Assembly (NCBI GenBank): GCA_029882915.1
Contig: JAOUJZ010000008.1
Coordinates: 1 to 55,082 of the forward strand
From: Gammaproteobacteria bacterium
GTDB taxonomy: Bacteria > Pseudomonadota > Gammaproteobacteria > Nitrosococcales > Methylophagaceae
Length of the DNA stretch: 55,082 bases
Reading direction: 5' to 3'
Positions 18,042 through 27,838 of the stretch are shown here, piece after piece. Under the pieces are notes generated by a model. The model searched no databases. It was given only the letters and a program-made list of their open reading frames with translations, and had not been told where the DNA came from. Each line of letters opens with the position of its first letter. The stretch's first letter is position 1. A program made the translations under genes and the position numbers.

Positions 18042-19253
18042 TTAAGGCACGGATAAATATTGTTTTTTTGTTTTTTTTGGTGACTTTTCAATCCCTTCTG
18101 CGAGGTGACAGCAGTTACGCCCTTTTTTCTTGGCTTGATATAGGGCTTTGTCAGCGCGGCGGATGAGAGTTTCGATATCTTCATCCTGTTCAAGTTCGGC
18201 AATGCCGATACTGACGGTGGGGCTCAAGGGTAGGTCATTTTCCAGAGTTTCTGTTTTTGCTGAATCTGCTGCGAAGGTGGTGCGGAGTCTTTCGGCTGCT
18301 ACCTGTGCCAGTTCGGCGGAGGCATTGGGTAATAGCGCGACAAATTCCTCACCGCCGAAGCGGCAGAAAACATCTTCGCCACGTAGTACTTGGCCAGCGA
18401 TGGCAGCGAACCGGCACAATAGTATATCGCCGGCGCTATGGCCGAGACGGTCATTGATTTGTTTGAACCTGTCGAGATCCATCATCAATATTGAAAGTGG
18501 CTTGTCATATCGACGGGACTGAACCAGCGCCTTTTCGGCCATTAACGAAAAGGATCGGCGGTTGAGTACGCCGGTCAGTGGGTCACGGTTGGCCTGTTTA
18601 TCAAGGTCAGCCTGGAGACGTTCAGCTGTCATCAGCACCATCCCCAGCGTTACGGCAATGGTCATACACAACCACCACAGCAGCATAAAGGCGGCAAATC
18701 CGTTGGGGTTCAATGGGCCTGTCGGTTGGGCACTTAGGTCAGTAGCAAATATACGTATCAGGAAAACGACTGCATTGATACCGTACACCCATCCAGTTGC
18801 ACGCATTGCGGCTGATATCTGTTTGGGTGCAGTGAGTAACTCACGTGCAATCAGGGCCGACAATGCGGCAACAATAATGGCGTTGCCCAACACACGTAGC
18901 TGTATAGAGTCCTGAAGTTGCGTTGCTACTACCCAAGTCAGCAGGATGGCAGTAATCACGACCAAAGCGAGACGTGAGAGAGGAGGCGTTCCAATAAAGT
19001 AGCGAAAGCCGTCCCAGGCCAGAACCAGACCGATCACAACAATCAGCTGCGCCAGAGATAACAATGGTGACCAGTATTGGATACCATAGAAGAGGATCAG
19101 GACGAGAGCTAGGGCACCTGCGCCACCGGCGAGTGCCCAGCGGCCAAGTCCGGGGATAGTCGGGTGCATCCGCCAAAGCAGGAGTCTGGCTCCTGCGCAA
19201 AATAGGTTCGCTAGTGCCACGGCGACTAATAATGTACGAATATCGAATAGCAT
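18042..19253 (-). CDS. Membrane-anchored diguanylate cyclase (GGDEF)
   Basis: A protein with about six to seven hydrophobic segments in residues 1-210, then a GGDEF domain that makes the second messenger cyclic di-GMP from two GTP. The active-site loop is GGEEF (residues 300-304), and the RxxD inhibitory site for product feedback is present (R291-D294), so a working, feedback-regulated cyclase is likely. MMDLDRFKQINDRLGHSAGD is the metal and substrate region. No EAL domain follows. The DNA looks GC-richer than its neighbours by eye. The signal sensed by the membrane part is unknown; it does not match a MASE type I can name. It converges on rep with 56 bases between them. Confidence 0.93.
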   Translation of the reverse strand: MLFDIRTLLVAVALANLFCAGARLLLWRMHPTIPGLGRWALAGGAGALALVLILFYGIQYWSPLLSLAQLIVVIGLVLAWDGFRYFIGTPPLSRLALVVITAILLTWVVATQLQDSIQLRVLGNAIIVAALSALIARELLTAPKQISAAMRATGWVYGINAVVFLIRIFATDLSAQPTGPLNPNGFAAFMLLWWLCMTIAVTLGMVLMTAERLQADLDKQANRDPLTGVLNRRSFSLMAEKALVQSRRYDKPLSILMMDLDRFKQINDRLGHSAGDILLCRFAAIAGQVLRGEDVFCRFGGEEFVALLPNASAELAQVAAERLRTTFAADSAKTETLENDLPLSPTVSIGIAELEQDEDIETLIRRADKALYQAKKKGRNCCHLAEGIEKSPKKTKKQYLSVP

Positions 19254-19297
19254 GCGAAATAAATGGAGTTAGAGTTGTATTATGAGATTAAATCTCA

Positions 19298-19786
19298 CTA
19301 CCATTGAAATTCAGTGTCTGGATCACTCTCAGGTCGATACATCAGTTGCACGCCGTGCAGGAAGTTACGCAGGATTTGGTCTTTGCATTGGCGGAAGTGT
19401 TTGTGATCGGGACGGCGGAAAAAAGCACTGAGTTCGTGTCGACTGATTCTTAAATCCGCTAATAGCAAAATTTCTAAAATATCTTCATCCTTTAGGTCTA
19501 GAGCTATTTTTAGTTTTCTAAAGATAATGTTGTTGTTTATTTTTTTCTCTGGCTTAGGCTGTTCGCCTTCTTTTTTACCACGTTTTTCGTTAATAAACCC
19601 ATTTAGAAATGTGGATAGTTGGACATCGCTACAATTTTTATAATCCGGATCGTCATCTTTTTTTAACCAATTACTGATTTGTTCACGCGTTACTTCAAGA
19701 TCGGCTTGAGCAAAGATCTTGATCATCTTGTCATCGCTAAGGTCAAAGGTATAGCGGAGTCGGCGTAATACATCGTTATTGGTCAC
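19298..19786 (-). CDS. DUF1456 family protein (YehS-like)
   Basis: A 162-residue protein with two copies of a DUF1456 domain. The first (residues about 3-70) begins NNDVLRRLRYTFDLSDDKMIKIF and the second (about 84-150) NNIIFRKLKIALDLKDEDILEIL; each ends with a similar FLNGF or FLHGV helix. A charged linker (KRGKKEGEQPKPEKK) joins them. The start is GTG at 19786, which places the family's usual MLNNDVLRR-like opening at the N-terminus. Function is unknown; a soluble helical protein is expected. It lies upstream of, and in the same direction as, the diguanylate cyclase with a 44-base gap. Confidence 0.88.
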   Translation of the reverse strand: MTNNDVLRRLRYTFDLSDDKMIKIFAQADLEVTREQISNWLKKDDDPDYKNCSDVQLSTFLNGFINEKRGKKEGEQPKPEKKINNNIIFRKLKIALDLKDEDILEILLLADLRISRHELSAFFRRPDHKHFRQCKDQILRNFLHGVQLMYRPESDPDTEFQW

Positions 19787-19865
19787 AAATATGTCCCGGT
19801 TTGAATGGCGGTTTTAATATGGGCTGATATCAAGAGGGTGAATGTCAGAGCATTAAATAGCTTGG

Positions 19866-19897
19866 ATAAAAAAGCCCGCGTTAGCGGGCTTTTTAGT
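19866..19897 (-). terminator. Bidirectional-looking terminator after the cytochrome c5 gene
   Basis: A stem of AAAAAAGCCCGC and GCGGGCTTTTT with a four-base loop (centre near 19882). On the minus strand it gives a GC-rich hairpin followed by a T tract seven bases after the cytochrome c5 stop codon. Confidence 0.88.
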
Positions 19898-19902
19898 GAT
19901 TG

Positions 19903-20382
19903 TTATTTAGCTTGTGAGACCATGTGGTCAACAGCAGCTTTAACATCATCATCACTAAGTGCTGGGTTGCCGCCTTTGGCTGGCATCATATTGAAACCGT
20001 TAATGGCATTTGAATAAAGGGTATCAATCCCTTTTTCAATACGTGGCGCCCAGTCAGCAGCACTGCCAAGTTTAGGTGAACTCATCATACCAGTACTATG
20101 ACACATGGCACAGGCTTGAGTGACGATTTTTTCGCCATTACCACCAGTGCTAGCACTAGCTTCAACAACAGGTGCAGTTTCAACAACGGGCGCTTCGCCG
20201 ACATATTCTTGAGCAACAGGTTTAATACGTTCTTCTACGGCTTCAGCAGTCATGCTTTCTGGAGAAATAGCATGTTTTTCAATGTCTTGCATGGTAGAAA
20301 GGATAATTTTCACCAATCCAAAAAGAATCAAAAAGGTAATGATGCTGCCAACAAAGAATTTGCTCGATTTTTGTGTATTCAT
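19903..20382 (-). CDS. Membrane-anchored cytochrome c5-type monohaem protein
   Basis: A 159-residue c-type cytochrome. One N-terminal membrane helix (residues about 9-30) without a cleavage site suggests an anchored protein with its haem domain in the periplasm. A linker rich in Ala, Val, Pro and Glu follows (residues 55-80). The haem site is C91-A-M-C94-H95, and NMMPAKGG near residue 130 supplies the likely axial methionine; this pattern with ALSDDDVKAAVDHM is that of cytochrome c5. It should carry electrons between the quinol-oxidising complex and a terminal oxidase or other acceptor. AAGG precedes the ATG, and a good promoter and terminator bracket it, so it is monocistronic. Confidence 0.92.
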   Translation of the reverse strand: MNTQKSSKFFVGSIITFLILFGLVKIILSTMQDIEKHAISPESMTAEAVEERIKPVAQEYVGEAPVVETAPVVEASASTGGNGEKIVTQACAMCHSTGMMSSPKLGSAADWAPRIEKGIDTLYSNAINGFNMMPAKGGNPALSDDDVKAAVDHMVSQAK

Positions 20383-20420
20383 GATTAAACCTTAAACTAA
20401 GAGTAATGAAATAATGGCTA

Positions 20421-20448
20421 ATTATACGGCGATAATGGGTTTGGTGAA
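20421..20448 (-). promoter_or_regulatory. Promoter of the cytochrome c5 gene
   Basis: On the minus strand TTCACC (20448-20443) and a perfect TATAAT (20426-20421) are 16 bases apart, about 40 bases before the start codon. Confidence 0.5.
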
Positions 20449-20452
20449 ACTA

Positions 20453-21454
20453 TTACATGATTGCCGTTAACGCCAGTTTTCCAATCGTTGTTCCCAGACC
20501 TATTTGATGATGTGCTTTAGTGATGTTGTCAGCCGTCATTGGACCGACAGTCTCTGTTAGTGTGGTGACCAGTTTGCCTTCATCAAGCAGATCAGCAATG
20601 CGCTGCAATACTTGATGCTGGGCAATGAGATCATCTGTATTAAACATGGGACGTGTAAACATGAATTCCCAGACCAGACCGGCACTCTTGGATTTGAGGC
20701 AGTCCAGATCATGTTTTTCCTTGCTGCCAACGATGGTGCAAATCATACCTTGTGGTGCAATCAATTCTGCCATGGCATCAAAATGTTGATCAGTATCATT
20801 CAGGCACAGAATATAATCAGGATCTTTAAGGCCAAGTGTACGATATTGCAAAACCATATCACTGTGATGATTAATGACATGGTCAGCACCCAGTTTGCGA
20901 CACCATTGTTCAGATTCTGCTCGTGATGCAGTGGTAATAACGTTCATTTTGGCAACAACTTTTGCTAATTGAATGGCAATTGAGCCGACACCACCGGCAC
21001 CGCCAATGATCAGTATGTTTTTGCCAGCTTCTAGTTCGGCATTAATTTTAAGACGAGAAAACAAGGCTTCCCATGCCGTAATACTACATAGCGGCATTAC
21101 TGAGGCTTCAGCAGGTGTTAATGATTTTGGTGCTTTTGCAACGATACGTTCATCGACCAGTTGATGGCTGGCATAACAACCTGGGCGAGTGACATCACCG
21201 GCATAAAAGACGTTGTCGCCGACCTGAAATAACTCAACGTCATCACCTGTTGCGATGACAGTACCGCAGGCATCCCAACCAACAATACGTGGTGATTTTA
21301 AAGGGGGTGTCAGCCCTGCTTTTATTTTAATATCAACTGGGTTGATGGCAATGGCATCAATTTTAATCAGTAAATCTTTGCCACTGGCGATAGGAGTGTC
21401 CTGCTCAAAAAAGACAGGTTCAGAATCTGGGCCGGTAAATCCAAATGAGTTCAT
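20453..21454 (-). CDS. Zinc-independent alcohol dehydrogenase-like oxidoreductase (quinone oxidoreductase family)
   Basis: A medium-chain dehydrogenase/reductase of the ZADH/quinone oxidoreductase type, 333 residues. The N-terminal GroES-like domain has GWDACGTVIATGDDVELFQVGDNVFY. The NADPH-binding Rossmann motif is IIGGAGGVGSIAIQLAK (about residues 148-165 from the ATG). The cysteine and histidine ligands of the structural and catalytic zinc sites are not evident, so the enzyme probably reduces quinones or activated double bonds using NADPH. I chose ATG 21454, preceded by AGGAACACACC, over TTG 21475. The substrate cannot be told from the sequence. It stands alone, upstream of the cytochrome c5 gene. 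Confidence 0.85.
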   Translation of the reverse strand: MNSFGFTGPDSEPVFFEQDTPIASGKDLLIKIDAIAINPVDIKIKAGLTPPLKSPRIVGWDACGTVIATGDDVELFQVGDNVFYAGDVTRPGCYASHQLVDERIVAKAPKSLTPAEASVMPLCSITAWEALFSRLKINAELEAGKNILIIGGAGGVGSIAIQLAKVVAKMNVITTASRAESEQWCRKLGADHVINHHSDMVLQYRTLGLKDPDYILCLNDTDQHFDAMAELIAPQGMICTIVGSKEKHDLDCLKSKSAGLVWEFMFTRPMFNTDDLIAQHQVLQRIADLLDEGKLVTTLTETVGPMTADNITKAHHQIGLGTTIGKLALTAIM

Positions 21455-21679
21455 GGTGTGTTCCTGATGATTCAACTATTTTTGCCTGATCGAAATGACC
21501 TTCACTGACAAATTCCGTTACTCACTTTCCGGAATCGGTAAATTAAATATTTTATGCCAACAGCATGACATAGTTATACGAATTACTGTCGATGTCATAT
21601 AGATTGGCAAACAGTTGATGAAGAGCAAGACGCCCACTTTAAAATAAAACTCAAGACTTGCATTGATTTTATTAGGCTA

Positions 21680-22111
21680 TTAGTTTGTGAGCAACTGTTG
21701 TAAGACGGATAGATAGTCAGATTCTGATGGAGCCTGATTATTTCGTTGGGCCAGCCAAATTGATTCGGTTAAACATTCCATCATCTGGTGTTCGGTATTG
21801 TGAGCATCGCCAAATTTTTCCTGTAACTGTTGGTACAGATTACGAATGCCAGCGGGACGATCAGTCGAAATTTGTTCATGTAAAGAAATATGCAATCCCA
21901 TATGGAGAAAGGGATTAGTTTGACCATTTTCGACAAAATATTCCTGTTCCAAACTGGCATCGGAGTTAAAAATACCGTGATATTCTGGGTGTTCACTAAT
22001 GACTTGTGTGACAACTGACTCTAAGGGACTAAGAGTTTCATTAGCCAGTTTCTTTTGCCATGCATCGTGGTAAAACTGACGCAGTTGCTGACGATTTTGA
22101 CCAAACATCAT
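21680..22111 (-). CDS. DUF1841 family protein
   Basis: A soluble 143-residue protein with the DUF1841 signature: MFGQNRQQLRQFYHDAWQK at the N-terminus, PLESVVTQVISEHPEYH, NPFLHMGLHISLHEQISTDRP and a helical end with HQMMECLTESIWLAQRN. The repeated histidines (HMGLHISLHEQ) could bind a metal, but this is a guess. The function is unknown. The ATG overlaps the nth stop as ATGA, so it is translationally coupled to nth and is the last gene of the rnf operon. This nth-DUF1841 pairing is one I recall from other gamma- and betaproteobacteria. Confidence 0.85.
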   Translation of the reverse strand: MMFGQNRQQLRQFYHDAWQKKLANETLSPLESVVTQVISEHPEYHGIFNSDASLEQEYFVENGQTNPFLHMGLHISLHEQISTDRPAGIRNLYQQLQEKFGDAHNTEHQMMECLTESIWLAQRNNQAPSESDYLSVLQQLLTN

Positions 22112-22758
22112 GACCTATTGGCCTTTTTCTGCTGGCGTTTGAATTCATCGCATAGGTGGGAAACTTTGCATGAATGACATTGAGGATTTCTGGCAGTGCA
22201 GACATAGCGACCATGTAATATCAGCCAGTGGTGGGCATCTTGCTTAAACTCAGTAGGTACCACCTTCATTAAACGATCTTCAACTGTACGTACGGTTTTA
22301 CCTTTTGCCAGACCAGTCCGATTGGCAAGGCGAAATAAATGCGTGTCGACAGCAATAACAGGATGATTAAATATCGTATTTAGAACCACATTTGCTGTTT
22401 TACGTCCGACACCGGGCAGGGCTTCTAATGCTTCACGATCTTCTGGAACCTTTCCCTGATGTTGCTCAAGCAAAATCAGGCAGGTTTTGATGACATTTTC
22501 AGCTTTACTGTTAAAGAGACCGATTGTCTTGATATATTTCTTAAGGCCATCTACCCCTAAATTTAGAATGGCTTGGGGCGTATTGGCGACAGGGTAAAGT
22601 TTATCGGTAGCCTTGTTGACACCAATATCGGTGGCCTGTGCCGATAAGATAACAGCGATCAGTAACTCAAATGGCGTGGTGTAATTGAGTTCCGTAGTCG
22701 GTTCAGGGTTATGTGCCTTAAGGGTGGCAAAAAACTCATGTCGCTGAGTCTGATTCAT
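22108..22758 (-). CDS. nth: Endonuclease III
   Basis: A bifunctional DNA glycosylase and AP lyase that removes oxidised pyrimidines in base excision repair. The helix-hairpin-helix motif LPGVGRKTANVVLN contains the catalytic lysine K120, and the catalytic aspartate is D138 (AVDTHLF). The 4Fe-4S cluster ligands are at C187, C194, C197 and C203 (Cx6Cx2Cx5C), the same numbers as in the E. coli enzyme. Length 216. It is the sixth-to-last junction of the rnf operon, only three bases after rnfE, an arrangement also known in E. coli (rsx-nth). Confidence 0.97.
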   Translation of the reverse strand: MNQTQRHEFFATLKAHNPEPTTELNYTTPFELLIAVILSAQATDIGVNKATDKLYPVANTPQAILNLGVDGLKKYIKTIGLFNSKAENVIKTCLILLEQHQGKVPEDREALEALPGVGRKTANVVLNTIFNHPVIAVDTHLFRLANRTGLAKGKTVRTVEDRLMKVVPTEFKQDAHHWLILHGRYVCTARNPQCHSCKVSHLCDEFKRQQKKANRS

Positions 22759-22761
22759 AAA

Positions 22762-23445
22762 CTAACTGGCTGGTTCAGCAATTGCGTTGATATTTTGAGG
22801 CTGTTTAGAGGCCTGTTTTGCATCAATGATATTTTTTAATGCCACAATTAGACCCAAACCGATAAATGCACCAGGAGGCAACAAGGCCATTAAAAATCCA
22901 CGATAGTCTTCAAATACTACAATAGTAAAATTTCGTGCTGCTTCACCAAACATTAAATGGGCTTCACTTAATAACGTGCCTTGACCGATTACTTCACGCA
23001 TGCCGCCCAAAATAACCAGAACAGTGGTAAAGCCGATCCCCATCATTAAGCCATCAACGACAGAGGGACCAACGGGGTTTCTGGCCGCAAACGCTTCAGC
23101 ACGGCCTGTAATGGCGCAGTTGGTCACAATTAAAGGTATGAAAATACCTAAGATTAAATACAGTTCGTGGAACCAGGCATTCATGGATAACTCAATAATG
23201 GTCACAATCGAAGCAATGATCATCACAAAGACTGGCAGGCGGGCCTCATCAGGAATTTGTTTACGTAATAACGATACGATTCCATTGGAGGCAACAAGGG
23301 TCAGAATAGTCGCTAATCCAAGGCCTAACCCGTTGATCACAGTGTTAGTCACTGCCAGTAACGGACATAACCCTAATAATTGCACCAAGGCTGGGTTGTT
23401 TTTCCATAATCCGTCCCGAATGATTGGGCCATACTGTTCATTCAT
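22762..23445 (-). CDS. rnfE: Electron transport complex subunit RnfE
   Basis: A polytopic inner-membrane subunit of the Rnf complex, 227 residues from ATG 23445, with about six helices. RnfE and RnfA together bind a 2Fe-2S cluster between them in recent structures; the conserved [10 protein letters not shown] and [14 protein letters not shown] segments contain the likely cysteine ligands. I chose ATG 23445 ([17 protein letters not shown]), with AAGGATG upstream, over an in-frame start at 23484 that lies well inside rnfG. It overlaps the rnfG stop by eight bases. Confidence 0.95.
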   Translation of the reverse strand: MNEQYGPIIRDGLWKNNPALVQLLGLCPLLAVTNTVINGLGLGLATILTLVASNGIVSLLRKQIPDEARLPVFVMIIASIVTIIELSMNAWFHELYLILGIFIPLIVTNCAITGRAEAFAARNPVGPSVVDGLMMGIGFTTVLVILGGMREVIGQGTLLSEAHLMFGEAARNFTIVVFEDYRGFLMALLPPGAFIGLGLIVALKNIIDAKQASKQPQNINAIAEPAS

Positions 23446-24073
23446 TATTCTGAGCATCCTTAAAAAGATCATCACGATGTTCATCGAAATATAGCAATGC
23501 GTTTTTCACTGCTTTTACTACTGCACGTGGAGTAATAGTTGCACCAGTAAATTGGTCAAAGTCACCACCATCTTTCTTCACTTGCCATCTGGATTGATCA
23601 GGGTTTTTCAGAGATAAACCCTTAAACTTCAGGATCCAGTTAGATTTCTTTTCGTTAATTTTATCGCCTAACCCGGGGGTTTCCTTATGATTAATGACGC
23701 GTACACCAGACAGGCTACCATCAGCGAAGATACCAATCAGTAATTTAATCTGGCCGTTGTAGCCATTTGGAGCAACAGCAGTCAGTATAGCTGCTACTGG
23801 CTGCTCATTCAGACGAGCGCGGTATACAGTCGTGGCTTCTTTGGTGCCAAGTTGCCCGCTTTTTGGCAGTGTGAGCGTATCAGTCAGAATAGCGTTGTCA
23901 TATTCATCATGAGCAATGACGGCATTGATAGCATTGAGTAATGTCTGGCGCTCATTTTCGATGATTTTATCATGGGTACCAGCCTCAGTGAGTGCAACCA
24001 GACTGGTTGCGACAATAGCAAAAATCGCCAACATCACACCTACACCTAATACTTGAGTTTTGAGTGTTTTCAT
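23438..24073 (-). CDS. rnfG: Electron transport complex subunit RnfG
   Basis: A periplasm-facing flavin subunit of the Rnf complex with one N-terminal membrane helix (residues about 8-28). It carries FMN covalently bound through a phosphoester to threonine in the motif FTGATIT (T179 likely). ETPGLGDK is the second conserved block. Length 211. Its ATG shares one base with the rnfD stop (TAATG), so the two are coupled. Confidence 0.96.
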   Translation of the reverse strand: MKTLKTQVLGVGVMLAIFAIVATSLVALTEAGTHDKIIENERQTLLNAINAVIAHDEYDNAILTDTLTLPKSGQLGTKEATTVYRARLNEQPVAAILTAVAPNGYNGQIKLLIGIFADGSLSGVRVINHKETPGLGDKINEKKSNWILKFKGLSLKNPDQSRWQVKKDGGDFDQFTGATITPRAVVKAVKNALLYFDEHRDDLFKDAQNNE

Positions 24074-25107
24074 TATTTCACTGATCCATAAACTCTAGGC
24101 TGAGTGTAATAATCGATCAAGGGCACCAACATATTCATTAATAATACCGCAAATGCAATCCCATCAGGGTATCCACCCCATACGCGAATTATATAAGTTA
24201 AAAGTCCAACTCCTACACCAAAAACAAGTCGACCTTTAATGGTCGTGGCAGCAGTAATGGGATCGGTAGCAATGAAAAATGCACCTAACATGGTGCCACC
24301 ACTAAGTAGGTGAAATAGGGGGGAACCTGTAATTTCAGGCGCGATCAGCCAAGTTATAAGGCTAATAACCATTAACCCGGTCAGCATGGCAACAGGAATA
24401 TGCCAGCTGATAACGCGGCGATAAATGAGCAATAAACCACCAATAGCAAACCAGATATTGACCCATTCCCACCCTTTGCCAGAAAAATGACCAAACAAAG
24501 GTTGATTGATAATTTGTGCGGGGTGTTGCAATAAGCCGATTTGCGTTTTCATACTGTCTAGAGGCGTTGCACCTGATATGGTGTCAATACCCTGACCGAT
24601 AGTTACTTGTCCGCTAAAAATCATTTGAAAAGCCGAACTGATAGTCAATGGGTTCTCTGCCAAACTATGGACAGGTAACCAGGTTGTCATTTCGAGCGGA
24701 AAAGAAATAAGTAGGATGACATAAGCCACCATGGCTGGGTTAAAAGGATTGTATCCAAGGCCACCATAAAGATGTTTGGCAAATATAATTGCAAACAGAA
24801 TACCTACTGTGGTCAACCACCACGGTGACAATGGTGGCAATGCAATGGCTAATAATACTGCCGTAACAATGGCACTGCCATCGGTCAAAAATGGTTTAAG
24901 TGGACGGTCACGGAGTTTTAGCATTGCTGCTTCAGCAAGCAGTGCCACTACAATCGCCAAAAGTATTGTGAACAGCACACCCGGGCCAAAGAAAAATACC
25001 AGTGTAATAACGGCTGGAATCAAGGCCACAATCACGGTCAGCATCTGTAAGGTAACGCGATTAGTTCCAGATAAAAATGGGGATGACAGTCGGTGTAAAG
25101 GCATCAT
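24073..25107 (-). CDS. rnfD: Electron transport complex subunit RnfD
   Basis: A polytopic membrane subunit of the Rnf complex, 344 residues with about nine or ten hydrophobic segments. A second covalent FMN is expected on threonine T181 in SGATPLDSMKTQ. GYNPFNPAMVAYV and the ending region ATDPITAATTIKGRLVFGVG and GGYPDGIAFAVLLMN are family hallmarks shared with NqrB. It overlaps rnfC by four bases (ATGA). Confidence 0.96.
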   Translation of the reverse strand: MMPLHRLSSPFLSGTNRVTLQMLTVIVALIPAVITLVFFFGPGVLFTILLAIVVALLAEAAMLKLRDRPLKPFLTDGSAIVTAVLLAIALPPLSPWWLTTVGILFAIIFAKHLYGGLGYNPFNPAMVAYVILLISFPLEMTTWLPVHSLAENPLTISSAFQMIFSGQVTIGQGIDTISGATPLDSMKTQIGLLQHPAQIINQPLFGHFSGKGWEWVNIWFAIGGLLLIYRRVISWHIPVAMLTGLMVISLITWLIAPEITGSPLFHLLSGGTMLGAFFIATDPITAATTIKGRLVFGVGVGLLTYIIRVWGGYPDGIAFAVLLMNMLVPLIDYYTQPRVYGSVK

Positions 25108-26612
25108 TTTTTCTCCTGACTATCAGATTGAGATGGTTCAGCATTCTCTTTATTCGCCTGACTGGCGGCAAGTGCTGCTTTGCGTTGCTGATGACGTAGC
25201 TCTTTTTCGTGTTTTTCCAGTTCCAGACGAGCTAGGCGATTCTCATGGCGGATACGAGCAACATCAGATTTAGCACGTTCTTGTTGTTGGTTCATCGTTT
25301 CAGTTTTTGCAAACCGAAAGTAATGGACTAACGGAATCTTACTTGGACAGACATAACTGCAACAGCCACATTCAATACAGTCAAATAGGTTGTATTCACG
25401 TGTTTTATCAAGATCTTTAGCACGAGAGTGCCAATAGAGTTGTTGAGGTAGCAGGCTGACAGGGCAAGCTGTTGCACATTCCCCACAACGAATACATGGT
25501 AGAGGTTTAATATCAGGGGCAGGTTCATCAACTCCAACTATAATACAGTTGGCTGTTTTCGTTACTGGCAAGTGGTCACCAGACAAGTTGTAGCCCATCA
25601 TCGGACCACCTAAAATAAATGGTTGACCAGGCTCACGTTGGGTTTCACAAAAAGCCAACAATTCGTCCATAGGCGTGCCAAACAGTGTTTCAAAGTTACC
25701 TGCATGTTTGACATCTTTGCCGGTTACAGTGACGATTCTGGATATTAATGGTTCTCCATGGCTGATGGCACGACCAATAGCATAAGTTGTGCCCACATTA
25801 TGACAAACAATACCAATATCAATAGGCAAACCATGGCTTGGGACTTGTTTATTAGTAACGACTTGAATCAATTGCTTTTCACTACCGGTTGGATAGCGAG
25901 TAGGAATTACAGTAACGATGGTATCTTCGATGTGTGGTCGTTGTTTTAATGCCATTTCCATTGCTGATATGGCTTCTGGTTTATTATCTTCAATCGCTAT
26001 CACGCAGTGTTTAACACGTAATGCATAACGCATGATTTCAACACCATCCAATATGCCCTCGGCTCGCTCACGCATGATCATGTCATCACAGGTGATATAG
26101 GGTTCACATTCAGCACCGTTGATAATCAGTGTATCTACATGATGATGTACACCAGGATTTAGTTTTATATAGCTAGGAAAGCCAGCACCTCCTAGACCAA
26201 CAATACCGGCATCACGTAAACGTTGACGAACTTCGTGTTCAGTTAATGCGGTGAAATCATGGATTGGTTGACGTTCTATCCAGCGGTCTTCACCATCTGT
26301 TTCAATGGTGACACAAGGAGCAGACAAACCGGATGGATGCGGAACAGGCTGATCGTCAATCGCTACAATGGTTCCAGAGCTTGGTGCGTGCAGACAGGCT
26401 GAGACATGCCCATTGGCCTTGGCAATTTTCTGGCCTTTGAGTACATAATCACCCACAGCCACCAGCGGTGTGGAAGGCTCACCAATATGCTGTTGTAGAG
26501 GCAGTATTAATTTTTTGCTTAGCGGCGTTTTGCGTATAGCTGTCAGAGTAGAGCGTTTTTTCTGACCATCCAGTACTAATCCACCCGGGAATGATCCTAA
26601 ACCGTCGGTCAT
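25104..26612 (-). CDS. rnfC: Electron transport complex subunit RnfC
   Basis: The soluble NADH- and FMN-binding subunit of Rnf, 502 residues. The N-terminus has a biotinyl/lipoyl-like hairpin ([22 protein letters not shown]), the centre the flavin and NADH region ([26 protein letters not shown]), and residues about 370-425 hold two 4Fe-4S motifs ([12 protein letters not shown] and [12 protein letters not shown]). The C-terminal 70 residues are a charged helix rich in Arg, Glu and Lys with Ala, a shorter version of the long tail seen in enterobacterial RnfC. It overlaps both neighbours by four bases. Confidence 0.97.
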   Translation of the reverse strand: MTDGLGSFPGGLVLDGQKKRSTLTAIRKTPLSKKLILPLQQHIGEPSTPLVAVGDYVLKGQKIAKANGHVSACLHAPSSGTIVAIDDQPVPHPSGLSAPCVTIETDGEDRWIERQPIHDFTALTEHEVRQRLRDAGIVGLGGAGFPSYIKLNPGVHHHVDTLIINGAECEPYITCDDMIMRERAEGILDGVEIMRYALRVKHCVIAIEDNKPEAISAMEMALKQRPHIEDTIVTVIPTRYPTGSEKQLIQVVTNKQVPSHGLPIDIGIVCHNVGTTYAIGRAISHGEPLISRIVTVTGKDVKHAGNFETLFGTPMDELLAFCETQREPGQPFILGGPMMGYNLSGDHLPVTKTANCIIVGVDEPAPDIKPLPCIRCGECATACPVSLLPQQLYWHSRAKDLDKTREYNLFDCIECGCCSYVCPSKIPLVHYFRFAKTETMNQQQERAKSDVARIRHENRLARLELEKHEKELRHQQRKAALAASQANKENAEPSQSDSQEKK

Positions 26613-27169
26613 GGCTGATCTCCAATCTTTAAATCAACATGAGCAGGATCAGGCCAGCGCCAAGTGTTTGGATTAGGTTTTGTTTCAACCATATCAATAC
26701 AATCTACAGGGCAAGGTGGCAGACAAAGTTCACAGCCCGTGCATTCATCGGCAATAACAGTGTGCATTTGTTTTGCCGCACCCAGAATCGCATCAACCGG
26801 ACAGGCTTGAATGCACAAAGTGCAGCCGATACAGCGATCTTCATCTATCACTGCCAGCATTTTGGGTTTTTCTACGCCACATTCATCATCAAGAGGCTTG
26901 ACTTCAACTTCCAGTAAATCCGACAGTGCTTGAATGGTTGCCTCGCCACCGGGAGGGCACCGGTTAATGTCTGCTTCTCCTGATGCAATAGCTTCCGCAT
27001 AGGGGCGGCAACCGGCAAAACTGCATTGACCGCACTGTGTTTGTGGCAATAATTTATCGATTTGTTCAACAATGGGATCACCTTCAACTTTAAAGTGTAT
27101 GGAGGCAAAACCCAGCAGTAGCCCAAAAATTAACGCCATCAGAGTGATGGCAACTATTGCTGTGAACAT
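26609..27169 (-). CDS. rnfB: Electron transport complex subunit RnfB
   Basis: The ferredoxin-like electron-entry subunit of Rnf. One N-terminal membrane helix (residues 5-25) is followed by a 4Fe-4S domain with C46, C49, C54 and C71 ([11 protein letters not shown]) and two bacterial ferredoxin motifs ([16 protein letters not shown] and [16 protein letters not shown]). Length 186. It lies three bases after rnfA and overlaps rnfC by four bases. Confidence 0.97.
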   Translation of the reverse strand: MFTAIVAITLMALIFGLLLGFASIHFKVEGDPIVEQIDKLLPQTQCGQCSFAGCRPYAEAIASGEADINRCPPGGEATIQALSDLLEVEVKPLDDECGVEKPKMLAVIDEDRCIGCTLCIQACPVDAILGAAKQMHTVIADECTGCELCLPPCPVDCIDMVETKPNPNTWRWPDPAHVDLKIGDQP

Positions 27170-27172
27170 ATT

Positions 27173-27754
27173 TTAAACCTTGACCAGGCCAGCAAAGCCC
27201 ATAAAGGCCATAGACATTAAACCTGCTGTGATTAAACTAATAGCAGCACCTTGGAAGGGCACAGGTACGTCGGATACAGCTATTCGTTCTCGCATAGAGG
27301 CAAAGATGACTAACACCATAGAAAAACCAATAGCAGCACCAAAGCCATATAAAGCCGATTCTAAAAAGCCATGCTGTTCCTGTACGTTCAGCAAGGCAAC
27401 ACCTAATACCGCACAGTTCGTCGTAATCAGCGGTAAGAAGATACCGAGCACCTGATAAAGTAACGGGCTTGTTTTGTGAACAACCAACTCAGTAAATTGC
27501 ACCACTACTGCAATAACAAAAATAAAACTAATGGTGCGTAGAAATTCGATACCTAATGGTATTAGCAGATATTCGTTTATCAAATAACTGCTGATGGATG
27601 ACAAGGTCAATACAAAGGTTGTGGCCAGCCCCATACCCATTGCCGTTTCAAGTTTACGAGACACGCCCATAAATGGACACAATCCCAAAAATTTAACCAG
27701 AACAATATTGTTGACCAGTATGGTGCTAATTAATATGAGGGCATAGTCTGCCAT
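27173..27754 (-). CDS. rnfA: Electron transport complex subunit RnfA
   Basis: A six-helix inner-membrane subunit of Rnf, paired with RnfE. From ATG 27754 it is 193 residues, the same as E. coli RsxA, and begins [20 protein letters not shown]; an upstream in-frame start at 27799 would add 15 unusual residues. [19 protein letters not shown] and [13 protein letters not shown] contain the conserved cysteines. TAGG lies about eight bases before the ATG. This is the first gene of rnfABCDGE-nth-DUF1841. Rnf couples electron flow between NADH and ferredoxin to ion translocation; in some bacteria the same proteins (Rsx) keep SoxR reduced. Confidence 0.96.
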   Translation of the reverse strand: MADYALILISTILVNNIVLVKFLGLCPFMGVSRKLETAMGMGLATTFVLTLSSISSYLINEYLLIPLGIEFLRTISFIFVIAVVVQFTELVVHKTSPLLYQVLGIFLPLITTNCAVLGVALLNVQEQHGFLESALYGFGAAIGFSMVLVIFASMRERIAVSDVPVPFQGAAISLITAGLMSMAFMGFAGLVKV

Positions 27755-27785
27755 GCAATAACCTACTATAAATATCGGGACTTCG

Positions 27786-27838
27786 CTGTACCTTATCAAA
27801 TATGGGGTACAGGGCGCATTTCATGGCCAGTAATTATA
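27786..27838 (-). promoter_or_regulatory. Candidate rnfA promoter with an inverted repeat in its leader
   Basis: A perfect minus-strand TATAAT lies at 27838-27833, with no clear -35 box. Just downstream, in the presumed 5' leader, CTGTACC (27786-27792) and GGTACAG (27806-27812) form a perfect 7-bp inverted repeat with a 13-base centre. This could be a leader hairpin or an operator. The 278-base gap to aroG is otherwise AT-rich and shows nothing I recognise. Confidence 0.35.

Noticed and set aside
18148-18915. Several plus-strand ORFs within the diguanylate cyclase gene
   Set aside because: They are antisense shadows of a GC-rich coding region with clear GGEEF and membrane segments on the minus strand.
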